From the NCBI RefSeq assembly GCF_025802015.1, contig NZ_JAOYFC010000001.1, forward strand, positions 806,001-870,000: 64,000 bases of DNA. The letters are read 5' to 3'. The notes below the pieces were generated by a model. That model was not told the origin of the DNA and searched no databases. It saw only the letters and a list, made by a program, of their open reading frames with translations. Positions 42,865 to 51,484 of this stretch are shown here, piece by piece. The number at the start of each line of letters is the position of its first letter. Position 1 is the first letter of the stretch. This DNA is from Falsihalocynthiibacter halioticoli (GTDB lineage Bacteria; Pseudomonadota; Alphaproteobacteria; Rhodobacterales; Rhodobacteraceae). The translations under genes and the position numbers were made by a program.

Positions 42865-43302
42865 TTAGAACAGGCCTTTGGGGAAGGGGACAAGCCCAAG
42901 ACCCAAGGCGTATTTGAATACAACGTAAAGACCCGCAGAAAGACCAAGCCCAGCAACAGCAGCACGGGCGGGTTTCGGCCCGATCTGATAACTCAGGAAC
43001 CCAGCGGCAATGGCTGTCGGGATAAGAAAACCAAGCGGTTTAAGCGCGTAGGCATAGGCCACAAGCACCACAACAGAGAGTGCGATTGCACCGAAGGTGC
43101 GCGCAGCAGGCCACTCTGGTTCGGGGTCAGGCTTCAGGACCATAAAACAGGCACAGATCGCAGCGACGATCCCGATCCCGATGGGAAAGGCCTTAGGTCC
43201 GACAGGGTCTGACAAAAAGCTGGTCTGGATTTGTGTGGCGCTCGCGATATATGCGAGCGCCACAACGGCCATGACCAGACCAAAGATCCGGTCACTTGCC
43301 AT
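42865..43302 (-). CDS. tctB: Tripartite tricarboxylate transporter, small membrane subunit TctB
   Basis: The 145-residue protein has four membrane helices and the TctB-type start with IFGLVMAVVALAYI and an FPIGIGIVAAICA motif. It forms the membrane complex with TctA. Its ATG shares a base with the tctC stop, which couples them. Confidence 0.92.
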   Translation of the reverse strand: MASDRIFGLVMAVVALAYIASATQIQTSFLSDPVGPKAFPIGIGIVAAICACFMVLKPDPEPEWPAARTFGAIALSVVVLVAYAYALKPLGFLIPTAIAAGFLSYQIGPKPARAAVAGLGLSAGLYVVFKYALGLGLVPFPKGLF

Positions 43303-44270
43303 TACTGGATAACCCCGATGTCTTTGGACAGCTGGTTGATCTCGGCTACGAGTCCGTCAACGTAGGCTTGGAAGTCGCTTCCGACCATTGTGAATGGGGC
43401 AAGGCCGTTTGCGGCCATGGCTTCTTTCCACTCATCGGAATCTGCAACTTTTTGAAGGCGGTCTGCCCATTTGTTGAAGTCGTCATCCGAAATGCCCTTC
43501 GGCACATAGAGCCCACGCCAGTTCACAGCAACAACGTCAAAGCCTTGCTCCTTGGCGGTCGGGATATCGTCAAAGCCGGGGATGCGCTCTTCGGTGAGAA
43601 CCGCCAGAACCCGAACTTCATCAGCATTCAGGAAGCCAACCACTTCAGACATGTCACCGGTCATGGCTTGGGTAAAGCCACCGATGGTCTGGGTGATCGC
43701 ATCTGCGCCGCCGTCAACACCGATGTATTTGATCTTGGTGATGTCGGTGAAGCCTGCGCGCTGAAGCAGCATCAGAGGCTTGAGGTGGTCAAAGCCGCCA
43801 ACCGCAGAGCCGCCAGCAAAGGCAACAGAACCAGGGTCTGCTTTGATCGCGTCGATCATGTCACCGAGGTTTTGGAACGGGCTATCCTTGGCAACAACAA
43901 TTACGCCGGGGTCCGCACCGATCGCGCCCACAAAGCGCACCTGATCCGCTGTCATTCCGGCATAAGCATTTTGCGCCAGACGCGTGGATGTGGCCGAAGA
44001 GGCCGCCACGATCAACTCGGCGTCGTCATTGCGCTCTGCAACCACGTGGTTGAACGCAAGGCCGCCACCGCCGCCTGCCATGTTTGTAACCTGAATCGGG
44101 CTATCAACCGCGCCGATGTCATGCATGATTTTGCCGATTTGACGGCAGGTGAAATCCCAGCCGCCGCCGGGGTTGGCTGGCGCAATACATTCCGCCGCCG
44201 TAGCAGCGCTGGTTGCACCAAGTCCGATCACCGCACTCGTCATGAGCGCTTTAACAAAACGTGTCGTCAT
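43302..44270 (-). CDS. tctC: Tripartite tricarboxylate transporter, periplasmic binding protein TctC (Bug family)
   Basis: The 322-residue protein has a signal peptide (about 1-25) and a Bug/TctC fold. The family's ligand loops are visible as ANPGGGWDFTCRQIG, NMAGGGGGLAFNHV and AFAGGSAVGGFDHL. It captures an unidentified carboxylate in the periplasm for TctAB. It is first in the operon, after GGGAGGAAACT, and faces tctD across 100 bases that must hold both promoters. Confidence 0.95.
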   Translation of the reverse strand: MTTRFVKALMTSAVIGLGATSAATAAECIAPANPGGGWDFTCRQIGKIMHDIGAVDSPIQVTNMAGGGGGLAFNHVVAERNDDAELIVAASSATSTRLAQNAYAGMTADQVRFVGAIGADPGVIVVAKDSPFQNLGDMIDAIKADPGSVAFAGGSAVGGFDHLKPLMLLQRAGFTDITKIKYIGVDGGADAITQTIGGFTQAMTGDMSEVVGFLNADEVRVLAVLTEERIPGFDDIPTAKEQGFDVVAVNWRGLYVPKGISDDDFNKWADRLQKVADSDEWKEAMAANGLAPFTMVGSDFQAYVDGLVAEINQLSKDIGVIQ

Positions 44271-44370
44271 AGTTTCCTCCCATTTGACATCCGAGCCTTC
44301 GCTCGCACATGCTTAGTTGCGCTAACCAACCTGACACGAACCTGTCATGATCATCGCAAGGGAGCATTGC

Positions 44371-45039
44371 GTGCGATTTCTTCTGGTCGAAGATAACATG
44401 GATTTGGCTCAGGCCGTAATGGATTGTCTGGCGCTGGACGGGCACGCCATTGATCACGCAAGAGATTTGGCCTCCGCGCAGGACTGTATCAACGCCGCGC
44501 CTTATGACCTTATTTTGCTGGATATCATGCTTCCAGACGGTGACGGGCGAGACTTTTTGGCCCGTCACAGGCGCAACGCAAACAGCACGCCAGTGATCGT
44601 TTTGACCGCCCGTTCGGAGGTCTCTGATAGGGTCGGATTGCTCGATTTGGGGGCGGATGATTACATTACGAAACCTTTCGATTTCACCGAACTTGAGGCC
44701 CGTTGCCGCGCCGTTTTGCGCCGACAGGGCGGGGTTGCTGACAACGTCAGGAGCTTTGGTGGTGCCGAACTTGATTCGCTTGCAGGGGCGATTCGTGCGG
44801 GAGGCGAGTCGCATCCTTTGCGCAATCGCGAGCTACGGCTTCTGGAGGTATTCTTTACCTCGCCCGGGCAAATTTTCTCAAAATCGCATCTCATGGATCG
44901 GCTGTTTTCTTTTTCTGATGATGTGTCGGAAAACGCAATCGAGGTTTATATCGGGCGGCTTAGGCGCAAACTCGAAGGCTCGGGCGCGCGGATCGAAACC
45001 GTGCGCGGCCTTGGCTATCGTCTGGTTGAAGCTACATGA
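44371..45039 (+). CDS. tctD: Response regulator TctD (OmpR/PhoB family)
   Basis: The 222-residue protein has a receiver domain (phosphoacceptor Asp51 in LLDIMLPDG) and an OmpR-type winged helix ending near GLGYRLVEA. It presumably regulates tctCBA in response to the substrate. I place the start at GTG 44371, which is preceded by AGGGAG at 6 bases; ATG 44347 would add 8 residues. It overlaps tctE by 4 bases. Confidence 0.92.
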   Translation: MRFLLVEDNMDLAQAVMDCLALDGHAIDHARDLASAQDCINAAPYDLILLDIMLPDGDGRDFLARHRRNANSTPVIVLTARSEVSDRVGLLDLGADDYITKPFDFTELEARCRAVLRRQGGVADNVRSFGGAELDSLAGAIRAGGESHPLRNRELRLLEVFFTSPGQIFSKSHLMDRLFSFSDDVSENAIEVYIGRLRRKLEGSGARIETVRGLGYRLVEAT

Positions 45040-46400
45040 AACGACGCTCGTACCGCACGTCAATCCGCCGACGGTTGTTGCTCCAGCTATTTACCATGGC
45101 GGCACTCTTGTCGCTTGCCTTTTTCCTCGTGGTTCGCGCGGTGGCCGAACGTGCGGCTGCAGACACCCAAGACAACATCCTGCTCGCTTCGGCGACCTCA
45201 ATCGCGGATGCCATTTACTCTGAACAAGGGGCGGTGGCGGTTGATCTGCCGTATTCGGCGCTGTCGATGTTGGGCAGTATCTCTGAGGATCGCGTGTTCT
45301 ACCGCGTTCTGATCGGAGAGGAGACGCTCACGGGGTATGATGATTTGCCGCTTCCTTCGCCTGCGCAGGGGGAGTTTGAAACCTTCATGTTCCGCGGTGA
45401 GGAGGTGCGTAGCGCGACCGTTACGCGCACCGTTAGCTCGGGGGGCTCCAAAGAACGGGCAACCGTGATCGTGGCGCAAACGCGCCTTGGACTTGCTGCA
45501 ATCTCGCAGCGAATTTCGGGTATGGCGGCGGTTGTTGGTTTTGGGTTTCTGCTCGTTGCAACTGCGCTAAGCCTTGTTGCCGCGCAATCTGCCCTTGCTC
45601 CGCTCAATCGGATGACCCAATCGGTTGCGCGGCGCGGGCCGGACGATCTGCGCCCTGTTGATACGCAAACCCCAAGCGAGCTTGTGCCGTTGGTGGATGC
45701 GCTCAATAGCTTCATGGCGCGGCTTAAGGCATCATTGACCCAGTCCGAGGAGTTTATCGCAGAAGCGGCCCATCGCGTGCGTACGCCGCTTGCAACGGTG
45801 CGTGCGCAGGCGCAGATGACCTTGCGCCGTTCCGAAAAGCCGGAGAACAAGGCCTCGCTCCGTGCTATGATCCGTGCAGTGGATGAAAGCAGCCGTTCGG
45901 CTGGGCAGTTGCTGGACCATGCGATGGTGAGCCTCCGTACGGATCAGCTTCAGGACGAGGTGTTTGATCTTGTAGAGCTGACGCAAGACACCGTTGCGCA
46001 CCTGCGCCCAACGGCTGACCTCAAGGATATTGCCATTTCAGTTGAGCTTTATGTTGAGACGCTTCCTATACGGGGCGATGAAATCCTCATGCAAAATGCG
46101 CTGCGCAATGTGCTCGATAACGCCATCAAATACTCGCCCGAGGACAGCGACATCACCGTCCGGATAACCGAAGAGCCGCGCATATCCTTCGTCGATCAGG
46201 GGCGCGGATTTTCCGCCGATGATTTGGGCGATATCACCAAACGGTTCTCGCGAGGCGCAAATGTTGGAGATATTGTTGGATCAGGACTTGGTTTGACAAT
46301 CGCAGATGAGGTTATGCGCGCCCATGGCGGCACATTGGAAATTGCGCCGAATGAAGAAGGGAGAGGCTCATGCGTTTCGCTCGTATATCCACGCGATTAA
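45036..46400 (+). CDS. tctE: Sensor histidine kinase TctE
   Basis: The 454-residue kinase has two membrane helices (about 13-36 and 163-184) flanking a periplasmic 2CSK_N-type domain, a HAMP-like linker, phosphoacceptor His246 in AAHRVRTPL and the C-terminal ATPase domain with NVLDNAIKYSPED and GRGFSADDLG. It forms a two-component system with TctD. Its 3' end overlaps the periplasmic binding protein gene by 31 bases. Confidence 0.92.
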   Translation: MKRRSYRTSIRRRLLLQLFTMAALLSLAFFLVVRAVAERAAADTQDNILLASATSIADAIYSEQGAVAVDLPYSALSMLGSISEDRVFYRVLIGEETLTGYDDLPLPSPAQGEFETFMFRGEEVRSATVTRTVSSGGSKERATVIVAQTRLGLAAISQRISGMAAVVGFGFLLVATALSLVAAQSALAPLNRMTQSVARRGPDDLRPVDTQTPSELVPLVDALNSFMARLKASLTQSEEFIAEAAHRVRTPLATVRAQAQMTLRRSEKPENKASLRAMIRAVDESSRSAGQLLDHAMVSLRTDQLQDEVFDLVELTQDTVAHLRPTADLKDIAISVELYVETLPIRGDEILMQNALRNVLDNAIKYSPEDSDITVRITEEPRISFVDQGRGFSADDLGDITKRFSRGANVGDIVGSGLGLTIADEVMRAHGGTLEIAPNEEGRGSCVSLVYPRD

Positions 46401-47419
46401 TCGCCGTGTTGCTCACGCACCTCGCTTTCGCTCTCGGCGCTTCTGCGTTTGAAATAGAGGATCGCCGTCAGTATCCGGCAGAAGACGGCGCGCGTGAATT
46501 GCGTATTATCTCGACAGCCGATGCTCCGGTGTTTGAGCCGATCATTCGCGCCTTTCAACTGGCGCATCCAGATGTGGCAATCGACTATGTAATCGCCAGC
46601 AGTACCGAGCTCATGAAAGCCATATCTGAGGAAGAGGCCGATTTTGATCTCGCAATCTCAAGCGCGATGGACCTCCAAACAAAGCTCGCAAATGACGGGT
46701 TTGCGCTTGACTACCGCTCCGAAGCGACGGATGCCTTGCCAAAATGGGCCAAGTGGCACGACCAGATCTTCGCCTTTACCCAAGAGCCAGCCGTGATGGT
46801 GATAGCGGAGGGGGCTTTTGCCAATCGCCCCGCGCCGCGCACACGTGATGATCTGATTGCGATGCTGCGTGACAATCCTGCAGAGTTTGACGGGCGCATC
46901 GGAACATACGACGTGCGGATTTCGGGCGCGGGGTACCTCTTTGCCACGCAGGATTCGCGCAACACAGATTCTTATTGGCGGCTGACCGAGGTTATGGGGC
47001 GCCTCAATGCGCAGCTATACAGTGGGTCAAAAGCGATGATCGAGGATGTTGCCGCGGGGCGGCTCGCGCTCGCGTACAATGTGGTCGGAAGCTATGCCGC
47101 GCAGCGTCTCGCGGATACGCCGGGGATTCGGATTGTGCCGTTTGAGGATTTTCTGTCTGTTATGCTCCGCACAGCGCTGATCCCAAAGAACGCGCAAAAT
47201 ATCGAAGACGCGGGGCTGATGATTGATTTTCTTGTGCAATTGAACCAGCGCGAGGACATTGAGCAGGAGACCTATCTTGCTCCGGTTAGCGCCCAATCCC
47301 TTAATGAAAACTACGCCGCGCGCCCCATTCGACTTGGCCCCGGACTGCTGGTTTTTCTCGACCGGCTCAAGAAAGAGACCTTTTTACGAAACTGGGAAAA
47401 CGCCATCGTGCAGAAATAG
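46370..47419 (+). CDS. Extracellular solute-binding protein in the tctDE operon
   Basis: The 349-residue protein has a signal peptide (about 1-26, ending GASA) and the type II periplasmic binding fold of iron- or small-anion ABC systems: LRIISTADAPVFEPIIRAF at the N-terminus and VYAQRLADTP-like later elements. No permease or ATPase gene is adjacent. Its position, overlapping tctE by 31 bases, suggests it works as a periplasmic sensing partner of TctE rather than for ABC import. The start at 46370 follows GGGAGAGG. Confidence 0.85.
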   Translation: MRFARISTRLIAVLLTHLAFALGASAFEIEDRRQYPAEDGARELRIISTADAPVFEPIIRAFQLAHPDVAIDYVIASSTELMKAISEEEADFDLAISSAMDLQTKLANDGFALDYRSEATDALPKWAKWHDQIFAFTQEPAVMVIAEGAFANRPAPRTRDDLIAMLRDNPAEFDGRIGTYDVRISGAGYLFATQDSRNTDSYWRLTEVMGRLNAQLYSGSKAMIEDVAAGRLALAYNVVGSYAAQRLADTPGIRIVPFEDFLSVMLRTALIPKNAQNIEDAGLMIDFLVQLNQREDIEQETYLAPVSAQSLNENYAARPIRLGPGLLVFLDRLKKETFLRNWENAIVQK

Positions 47420-47451
47420 GCGGAATTCATCGAGGTTTTCGCGGATAGCGG

Positions 47452-47479
47452 TTGACTCTGCGCGGCATAGGCTTAAAAG
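47452..47479 (+). promoter_or_regulatory. Possible rpmG promoter
   Basis: TTGACT (47452-47457) and TAAAAG (47474-47479) are spaced by 16 bases, 56 bases before the rpmG start. No other promoter-like pair stands out in this gap. Confidence 0.42.
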
Positions 47480-47534
47480 GCGGGCTTCAAGGATTTCTCG
47501 GGCGCATTCTGCGCCTGCGTTGAGGAGCACTATT

Positions 47535-47702
47535 ATGGCGAAGCCGACCACAATCAAGATCCGCCTGAACTCGTCCGCGGGCACCGGCCACTTTTACGTG
47601 ACCAAGAAAAACGCCCGTACCATGACCGAGAAGATGGTTGTGAACAAATACGACCCAGTCGTGCGCAAGCACGTTGAGTACAAAGAAGGCAAAATCAAGT
47701 AA
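47535..47702 (+). CDS. rpmG: Ribosomal protein bL33
   Basis: The 55-residue protein is the full-length 50S protein bL33 (MAKPTTIKIRL, then TGHFYVTKKN and KYDPVVRKHV). It lacks the two CxxC zinc pairs, so it is the Cys-less zinc-independent form. The ATG at 47535 follows GAGGAG; the frame extends upstream to 47259 only through the end of the previous gene. It is monocistronic with a strong terminator. Confidence 0.98.
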   Translation: MAKPTTIKIRLNSSAGTGHFYVTKKNARTMTEKMVVNKYDPVVRKHVEYKEGKIK

Positions 47703-47727
47703 GCTTGATTTTACTTTTTGAGTTTGA

Positions 47728-47767
47728 AAGCCCCGCACTCTGCAAGAGTGGCGGGGTTTTTCTTTTT
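47728..47767 (+). terminator. Intrinsic terminator after rpmG
   Basis: CCCCGC plus ACTC pairs with GAGT plus GCGGGG (one bulged G) and is followed by TTTTTCTTTTT, 25 bases after the stop. Confidence 0.9.
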
Positions 47768-47860
47768 CTGACCAAAAGCTGCGGCGTTATGCCAAGCGAA
47801 AATTATAGACTCGCTGCGTGCAGCGCTTCAAACTTCGTCTGAACGCACGGAGGATTGACG

Positions 47861-48343
47861 ATGCCGAAGAATTTTTTGCCGACACAGATAGTTTTACACT
47901 GGCTCGTGGCAGTTTTCATTTTGCTTCAGTTTATAAGCAGCGGCCCCATGAAAGAGGCTTGGTCCAATGTAGAGAAGGGGCTGGATTTCGTGCCGCACCC
48001 TGCTGTTTTCGGGCATGTGATTGGCGGCCTATTGGTGCTGCTGTTTGCGTTGTGGCGGCTCTATTTGCGGCGCACTCACGGTGTGCCTCCGCTGCCGGAG
48101 GAGGAGCCACCCGTTTTGCGATGGGTGGCTAACGCAACTCATACGGCGCTCTATGTTCTGTTGTTGCTGACACCGCTATCTGGCGCTGTAGCGTGGTTTG
48201 GTAGCCTGGAGACCGTGGCTTTCGCCCATGAGGTTTTGAAGTCGCTTCTTCTTTTGTTCGTTTTGCTTCACATCCCCGGCGGGTTGTACCAGCAGTTTGT
48301 TCTCAAAACCAACATCCTCGCGCGCATGGGAATAGGGCGATAG
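47861..48343 (+). CDS. Cytochrome b561 family protein
   Basis: The 160-residue protein has four membrane helices and b561-type histidines in LHWLVAVF, FGHVIGG, ATHTALYVLLL and LLHIPGG, able to bind two b haems. Such proteins carry electrons to or from quinones in the inner membrane. The ATG at 47861 follows ACGGAGG; a TTG two codons earlier is unlikely. It converges on the Bax-inhibitor gene with a bidirectional terminator between. Confidence 0.9.
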   Translation: MPKNFLPTQIVLHWLVAVFILLQFISSGPMKEAWSNVEKGLDFVPHPAVFGHVIGGLLVLLFALWRLYLRRTHGVPPLPEEEPPVLRWVANATHTALYVLLLLTPLSGAVAWFGSLETVAFAHEVLKSLLLLFVLLHIPGGLYQQFVLKTNILARMGIGR

Positions 48344-48351
48344 AGCAAAAG

Positions 48352-48388
48352 AAAACGCCCGCTTCATTTCTGAAACGGGCGTCTTTTG
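48352..48388 (+). terminator. Bidirectional terminator between cytochrome b561 and ybhL-type gene
   Basis: ACGCCCG and CGGGCGT form a 7-bp stem, extended by TTCA/TGAA, with A and T runs on opposite flanks, so it fits both convergent transcripts. Confidence 0.8.
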
Positions 48389-48406
48389 ATTTAAGTTGCT
48401 GCTCTC

Positions 48407-49183
48407 TTATTCGCGGTTGCCGAAGAGATGCAGCAGGAACATGAACATGTTGATGAAGTCGAGGTAGAGGCTCAGTGCGCCCATGATGGCCGCTTTGCCC
48501 AACCACTCGCTGTCACCAGATTGTGCGTGCGCGATGTAGGTGTTCTTGATGTTCTGCGTGTCAAAGGCTGTGAGGCCGGCAAAAATCAGAACGCCGATTG
48601 CGGAAATCGCCAGCTGCAGTACGCCAGATTGTAGGAAGAGGTTTACAATCATAGCGACGAACAGGCCGATAACACCCATCATCAAGAATGTGCCCATCGC
48701 CGACAGGTTGCGCTTTGTGGTGTAGCCATAGAGCGACAAACCGGCAAAAGCGACTGCAGTGATGAGGAAGACCTGAACGATCGATGCGCTTGTGTAGATC
48801 AGGAAGATCGAGCTGATCGAGAGGCCCATAACAGCAGCGAATGCATAAAACACCAGTTGCGCGCTGGCAGCAGACAGACGACCGATCCCGGCACTAAGGC
48901 CGAACACAAAGGCAAGCGGAGCAAACATGATCACCCAGCGCAGAGCCGATGTGTAGATCGTTGCGCCAAGACTTGTCAGGTATTTCGAGTCGCTGATTTG
49001 AGCGACCGCCAGAGCAGGGTCTGTTGTTGTGGCAAGCCCGGCGATAGCCCAAGCTGCCAAAGCTGTAATCAAAAGACCTACGGACATCGTGCCGTAGACT
49101 TTGTTCATATGAGCGCGCAGCCCCGCGTCGATTTCTGCGCTGATTGCGCCGACGTGTGACTGGGCTGTACCAAATTGTGCCAT
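48407..49183 (-). CDS. Bax inhibitor-1 family membrane protein (YbhL-like)
   Basis: The 258-residue protein has seven membrane helices and the Bax-inhibitor-1 signature region, with a GLSISSIFLIYTSASI helix and LTAFDTQNIKNTY near residue 200. Related proteins modulate calcium leak or membrane stress; the role in bacteria is unclear. ATG at 49183 follows GGAGGAACGA. The leader is structured: an anti-Shine-Dalgarno arm pairs with the ribosome-binding site. Confidence 0.93.
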   Translation of the reverse strand: MAQFGTAQSHVGAISAEIDAGLRAHMNKVYGTMSVGLLITALAAWAIAGLATTTDPALAVAQISDSKYLTSLGATIYTSALRWVIMFAPLAFVFGLSAGIGRLSAASAQLVFYAFAAVMGLSISSIFLIYTSASIVQVFLITAVAFAGLSLYGYTTKRNLSAMGTFLMMGVIGLFVAMIVNLFLQSGVLQLAISAIGVLIFAGLTAFDTQNIKNTYIAHAQSGDSEWLGKAAIMGALSLYLDFINMFMFLLHLFGNRE

Positions 49184-49280
49184 TCGTTCCTCCGGTTGGG
49201 AATAAGATTGAGGCGTGCAAATGCCCGCCGTTGCCTCAAATATCGGTAATGGCGGGCTAAATTTCAAGTTCAACCGGAGG
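49184..49280 (-). promoter_or_regulatory. ybhL-leader-like structured 5' UTR, candidate translational switch
   Basis: On the minus strand the leader begins with CCTCCGGTTG (49280-49271), perfectly complementary to CAACCGGAGG (49198-49189), which holds the ribosome-binding site GGAGG five bases before the ATG. Between them a GCCCGCC/GGCGGGC pair and a TTGAGGC/GCCTCAA pair form hairpins that cannot both exist in one simple fold. A structured ybhL leader is a known motif in alphaproteobacteria; the exact match here is not verified. Confidence 0.68.
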
Positions 49281-49340
49281 TGTTTTAGCAAAAAAGCGAA
49301 GTGGTTGTGAAAAGGGCGCTTTTTGGGGGTGTTCGAGGGC

Positions 49341-49538
49341 CTAAAAATCCCAAAACGCGCGGTTTGCTTCTTTTTGCGCCTCTGCTCTGCTCAGGCCGAG
49401 GTCGTCAAGCGCGTCTGTGTCGAGTTTGGCGAGTGTCCGGCGCTGTGCATAAACCGCGAAGGCTTGGCGCAGTGTTGCTGCAAAAGATGTGCTGCGTGGT
49501 AATCCGCAGGAGGAGGCGGATGAAAGAGCTTGTGTCAT
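49341..49538 (-). CDS. DUF1127 family protein
   Basis: The 65-residue protein ends in a DUF1127-type helix pair: AQRRTLAKLDTDALDDLGLSRAEAQKEANRAFW, split at variable residues. Small DUF1127 proteins in alphaproteobacteria influence RNA turnover and metabolism. The start follows a GGAACTGAC region. It diverges from the LysR gene. Confidence 0.88.
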   Translation of the reverse strand: MTQALSSASSCGLPRSTSFAATLRQAFAVYAQRRTLAKLDTDALDDLGLSRAEAQKEANRAFWDF

Positions 49539-49661
49539 GTCAGTTCCTTTCGGATTTTGTGATGTGAATATTGAATTGAATCATTTTCGTTGATGTATAT
49601 GGCGGCGCATGTCATATTTGTGAAATGAATGTTTGTTTAGTTATGCATCAAGGATTGTGAT

Positions 49662-50612
49662 ATGCCGCGTAATCTCGATCTAACGTCCCTGCGATCATTT
49701 GTGGCCGTCGCCGATTCTGGCGGGGTGACGCGCGCCGCTGGATTTCTCAACCTCACGCAGTCGGCGGTGTCGATGCAGCTCAAACGGCTGGAGGAATCGC
49801 TCGGCGCTGAGCTTCTTGATCGCAGCGCGCGAACGATCGCGCTTACGCCAACGGGCGAGCGTCTGTTAACCTATGCGCGGCGGATGCTTGATCTGAATGA
49901 TGAGATCTTCGCGCGGATGACCGATCAGGCCTATGAGGGCGAGATCGTTCTGGGGGTGCCGCATGACATTGTCTATCCCGCGATCCCTGAAGTGCTGAAG
50001 AGATTCGCTGCGGAATATCCGCGCATGCGCGTGCAGCTTTTGTCTTCGGTGACGGTGAAGCTCAAGGAGAAGTTCGCGCGGGGCGAAGCCGACATGATCC
50101 TGACCACAGAGGATGGATGCGACACAGGCGGGGAAACGCTTGTGGAGCGGCGTCTTGTCTGGGTTGGCGCGCCCAATGGCGTTGCTTGGCGGCAGCGCCC
50201 GCTTCGTCTGGCATTTGAGCCCAATTGTATGTTCCGCACGGCGGCGCAGAAGGGGCTGGATGCCGCCGATATCCCATGGGAGGTCGCGGTTGATTCAGAT
50301 TCCACCCGAACCATTGAGGCCAGCGTGTCCGCCGACCTAGCAGTACACAGTGTGCTTGACGGCATGGAGGCGCCGCATCTGGAACAGGTGCGTCATGGCG
50401 GTGCGCTGCCGGATCTTGGATCGAAAAAGATCAACCTCTTCGTTTCGGAGTTGGCGAAAGGAAAAGTCGTCGAAGACCTCGCCGAAATTCTCCGCCAAGC
50501 CTATCGCCATCCGATGGTTCACCGAAGCTATGCAACCACAACCACCTTGCCCGTCGATTTGCGCGTTTTGAGCAACGAGAGCGCGCTAGCGGCCTCTGAG
50601 AGCGCAAGTTGA
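49662..50612 (+). CDS. LysR family transcriptional regulator
   Basis: The 316-residue regulator has an N-terminal winged helix-turn-helix (about 5-64) with LNLTQSAVSMQLKRLEE and a C-terminal effector domain. The effector and targets are not evident. Its 3' end overlaps the convergent quinone oxidoreductase gene by 85 bases; both reading frames look genuine over the overlap. Confidence 0.9.
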   Translation: MPRNLDLTSLRSFVAVADSGGVTRAAGFLNLTQSAVSMQLKRLEESLGAELLDRSARTIALTPTGERLLTYARRMLDLNDEIFARMTDQAYEGEIVLGVPHDIVYPAIPEVLKRFAAEYPRMRVQLLSSVTVKLKEKFARGEADMILTTEDGCDTGGETLVERRLVWVGAPNGVAWRQRPLRLAFEPNCMFRTAAQKGLDAADIPWEVAVDSDSTRTIEASVSADLAVHSVLDGMEAPHLEQVRHGGALPDLGSKKINLFVSELAKGKVVEDLAEILRQAYRHPMVHRSYATTTTLPVDLRVLSNESALAASESAS

Positions 50613-51484
50613 TGGCTGATGTGCGGCGTGAGGCGGCCTTCAACTTGCCAGTCGAGTAGGGTCTTAAGGCTGTCCGAAAGAACCTTCGGTGCGAATTTGC
50701 GATAGCCGCCCCAGTACAGGCCAATAACGCTGATGTTCTTGACCAGCAGGATATTCGCCGGAATTTGCGGGACCGTTCCGCTTGCAAAGCCAATAGCAAG
50801 GATGCGCCCGTCGGGGTTGGTGACGCGCATTGCCGTGTCGAATGCTGCGCCGCCAACGGGGTCATAAACAACATCCGCACCGCCAAGCGCTTTGATCTGC
50901 TCTCGGATGTCGGGCGCGTCGCTGTCGATCACATGATCCGCGCCCGCCGCCTTCGCTATGGCCAGCTTATCTTCGCCGCGCGCCGATGCGATAACCCGCG
51001 CGCCCATCAATTTGCCCAGCTCGACCGCAGCGAGCCCAACACCACCGGCAGCGCCAAATACCAAAAGCGTTTCACCAGCCTTGATGTTTGCGCGATGGGA
51101 TAGGGCGAGATGCGATGTTCCATAGGCAACCTGAAACGCCGCAGCCTCGGCAAAGCCAACCGCATCTGGCAGCGCGACAGTGGCCGCCGCCTCAAGCACA
51201 GCGTATTCGGCCAAGCCGCCGTGCCCTGCGACACCCGCCACGCGATCCCCAATCGAAAAGCCGGATACATCCGCCCCCATGTCAACGACGCGCCCCGCAA
51301 TTTCCATGCCCGGACAGAAGGGCAATGCAGGCTTCTCCTGATAGGTGCCCTTGATCAGCAGCAAATCCGCAAAATTCAGCGCGCAGGCCTCCATCTTGAT
51401 GAGAACCTCGTTTGGCGCGGGAATCGGTTTGGGGGTGTCCTGAAGCTCTGCGGAGCCCAATTCGTTTACAACGTACCCTATCAT
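50528..51484 (-). CDS. NADPH:quinone oxidoreductase family protein
   Basis: The 318-residue protein is a zinc-free medium-chain dehydrogenase/reductase of the quinone oxidoreductase type. It has an N-terminal GroES-like fold and the cofactor loop FGAAGGVGLAAVELGK (about 147-162). It may reduce quinones or enoyl substrates; the actual substrate is unknown. The last 85 bases overlap the LysR gene, so the C-terminal strands (ASALSLLKTRKSTGKVVV) share DNA with LysR codons. Confidence 0.92.
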   Translation of the reverse strand: MIGYVVNELGSAELQDTPKPIPAPNEVLIKMEACALNFADLLLIKGTYQEKPALPFCPGMEIAGRVVDMGADVSGFSIGDRVAGVAGHGGLAEYAVLEAAATVALPDAVGFAEAAAFQVAYGTSHLALSHRANIKAGETLLVFGAAGGVGLAAVELGKLMGARVIASARGEDKLAIAKAAGADHVIDSDAPDIREQIKALGGADVVYDPVGGAAFDTAMRVTNPDGRILAIGFASGTVPQIPANILLVKNISVIGLYWGGYRKFAPKVLSDSLKTLLDWQVEGRLTPHISHQLALSEAASALSLLKTRKSTGKVVVVA

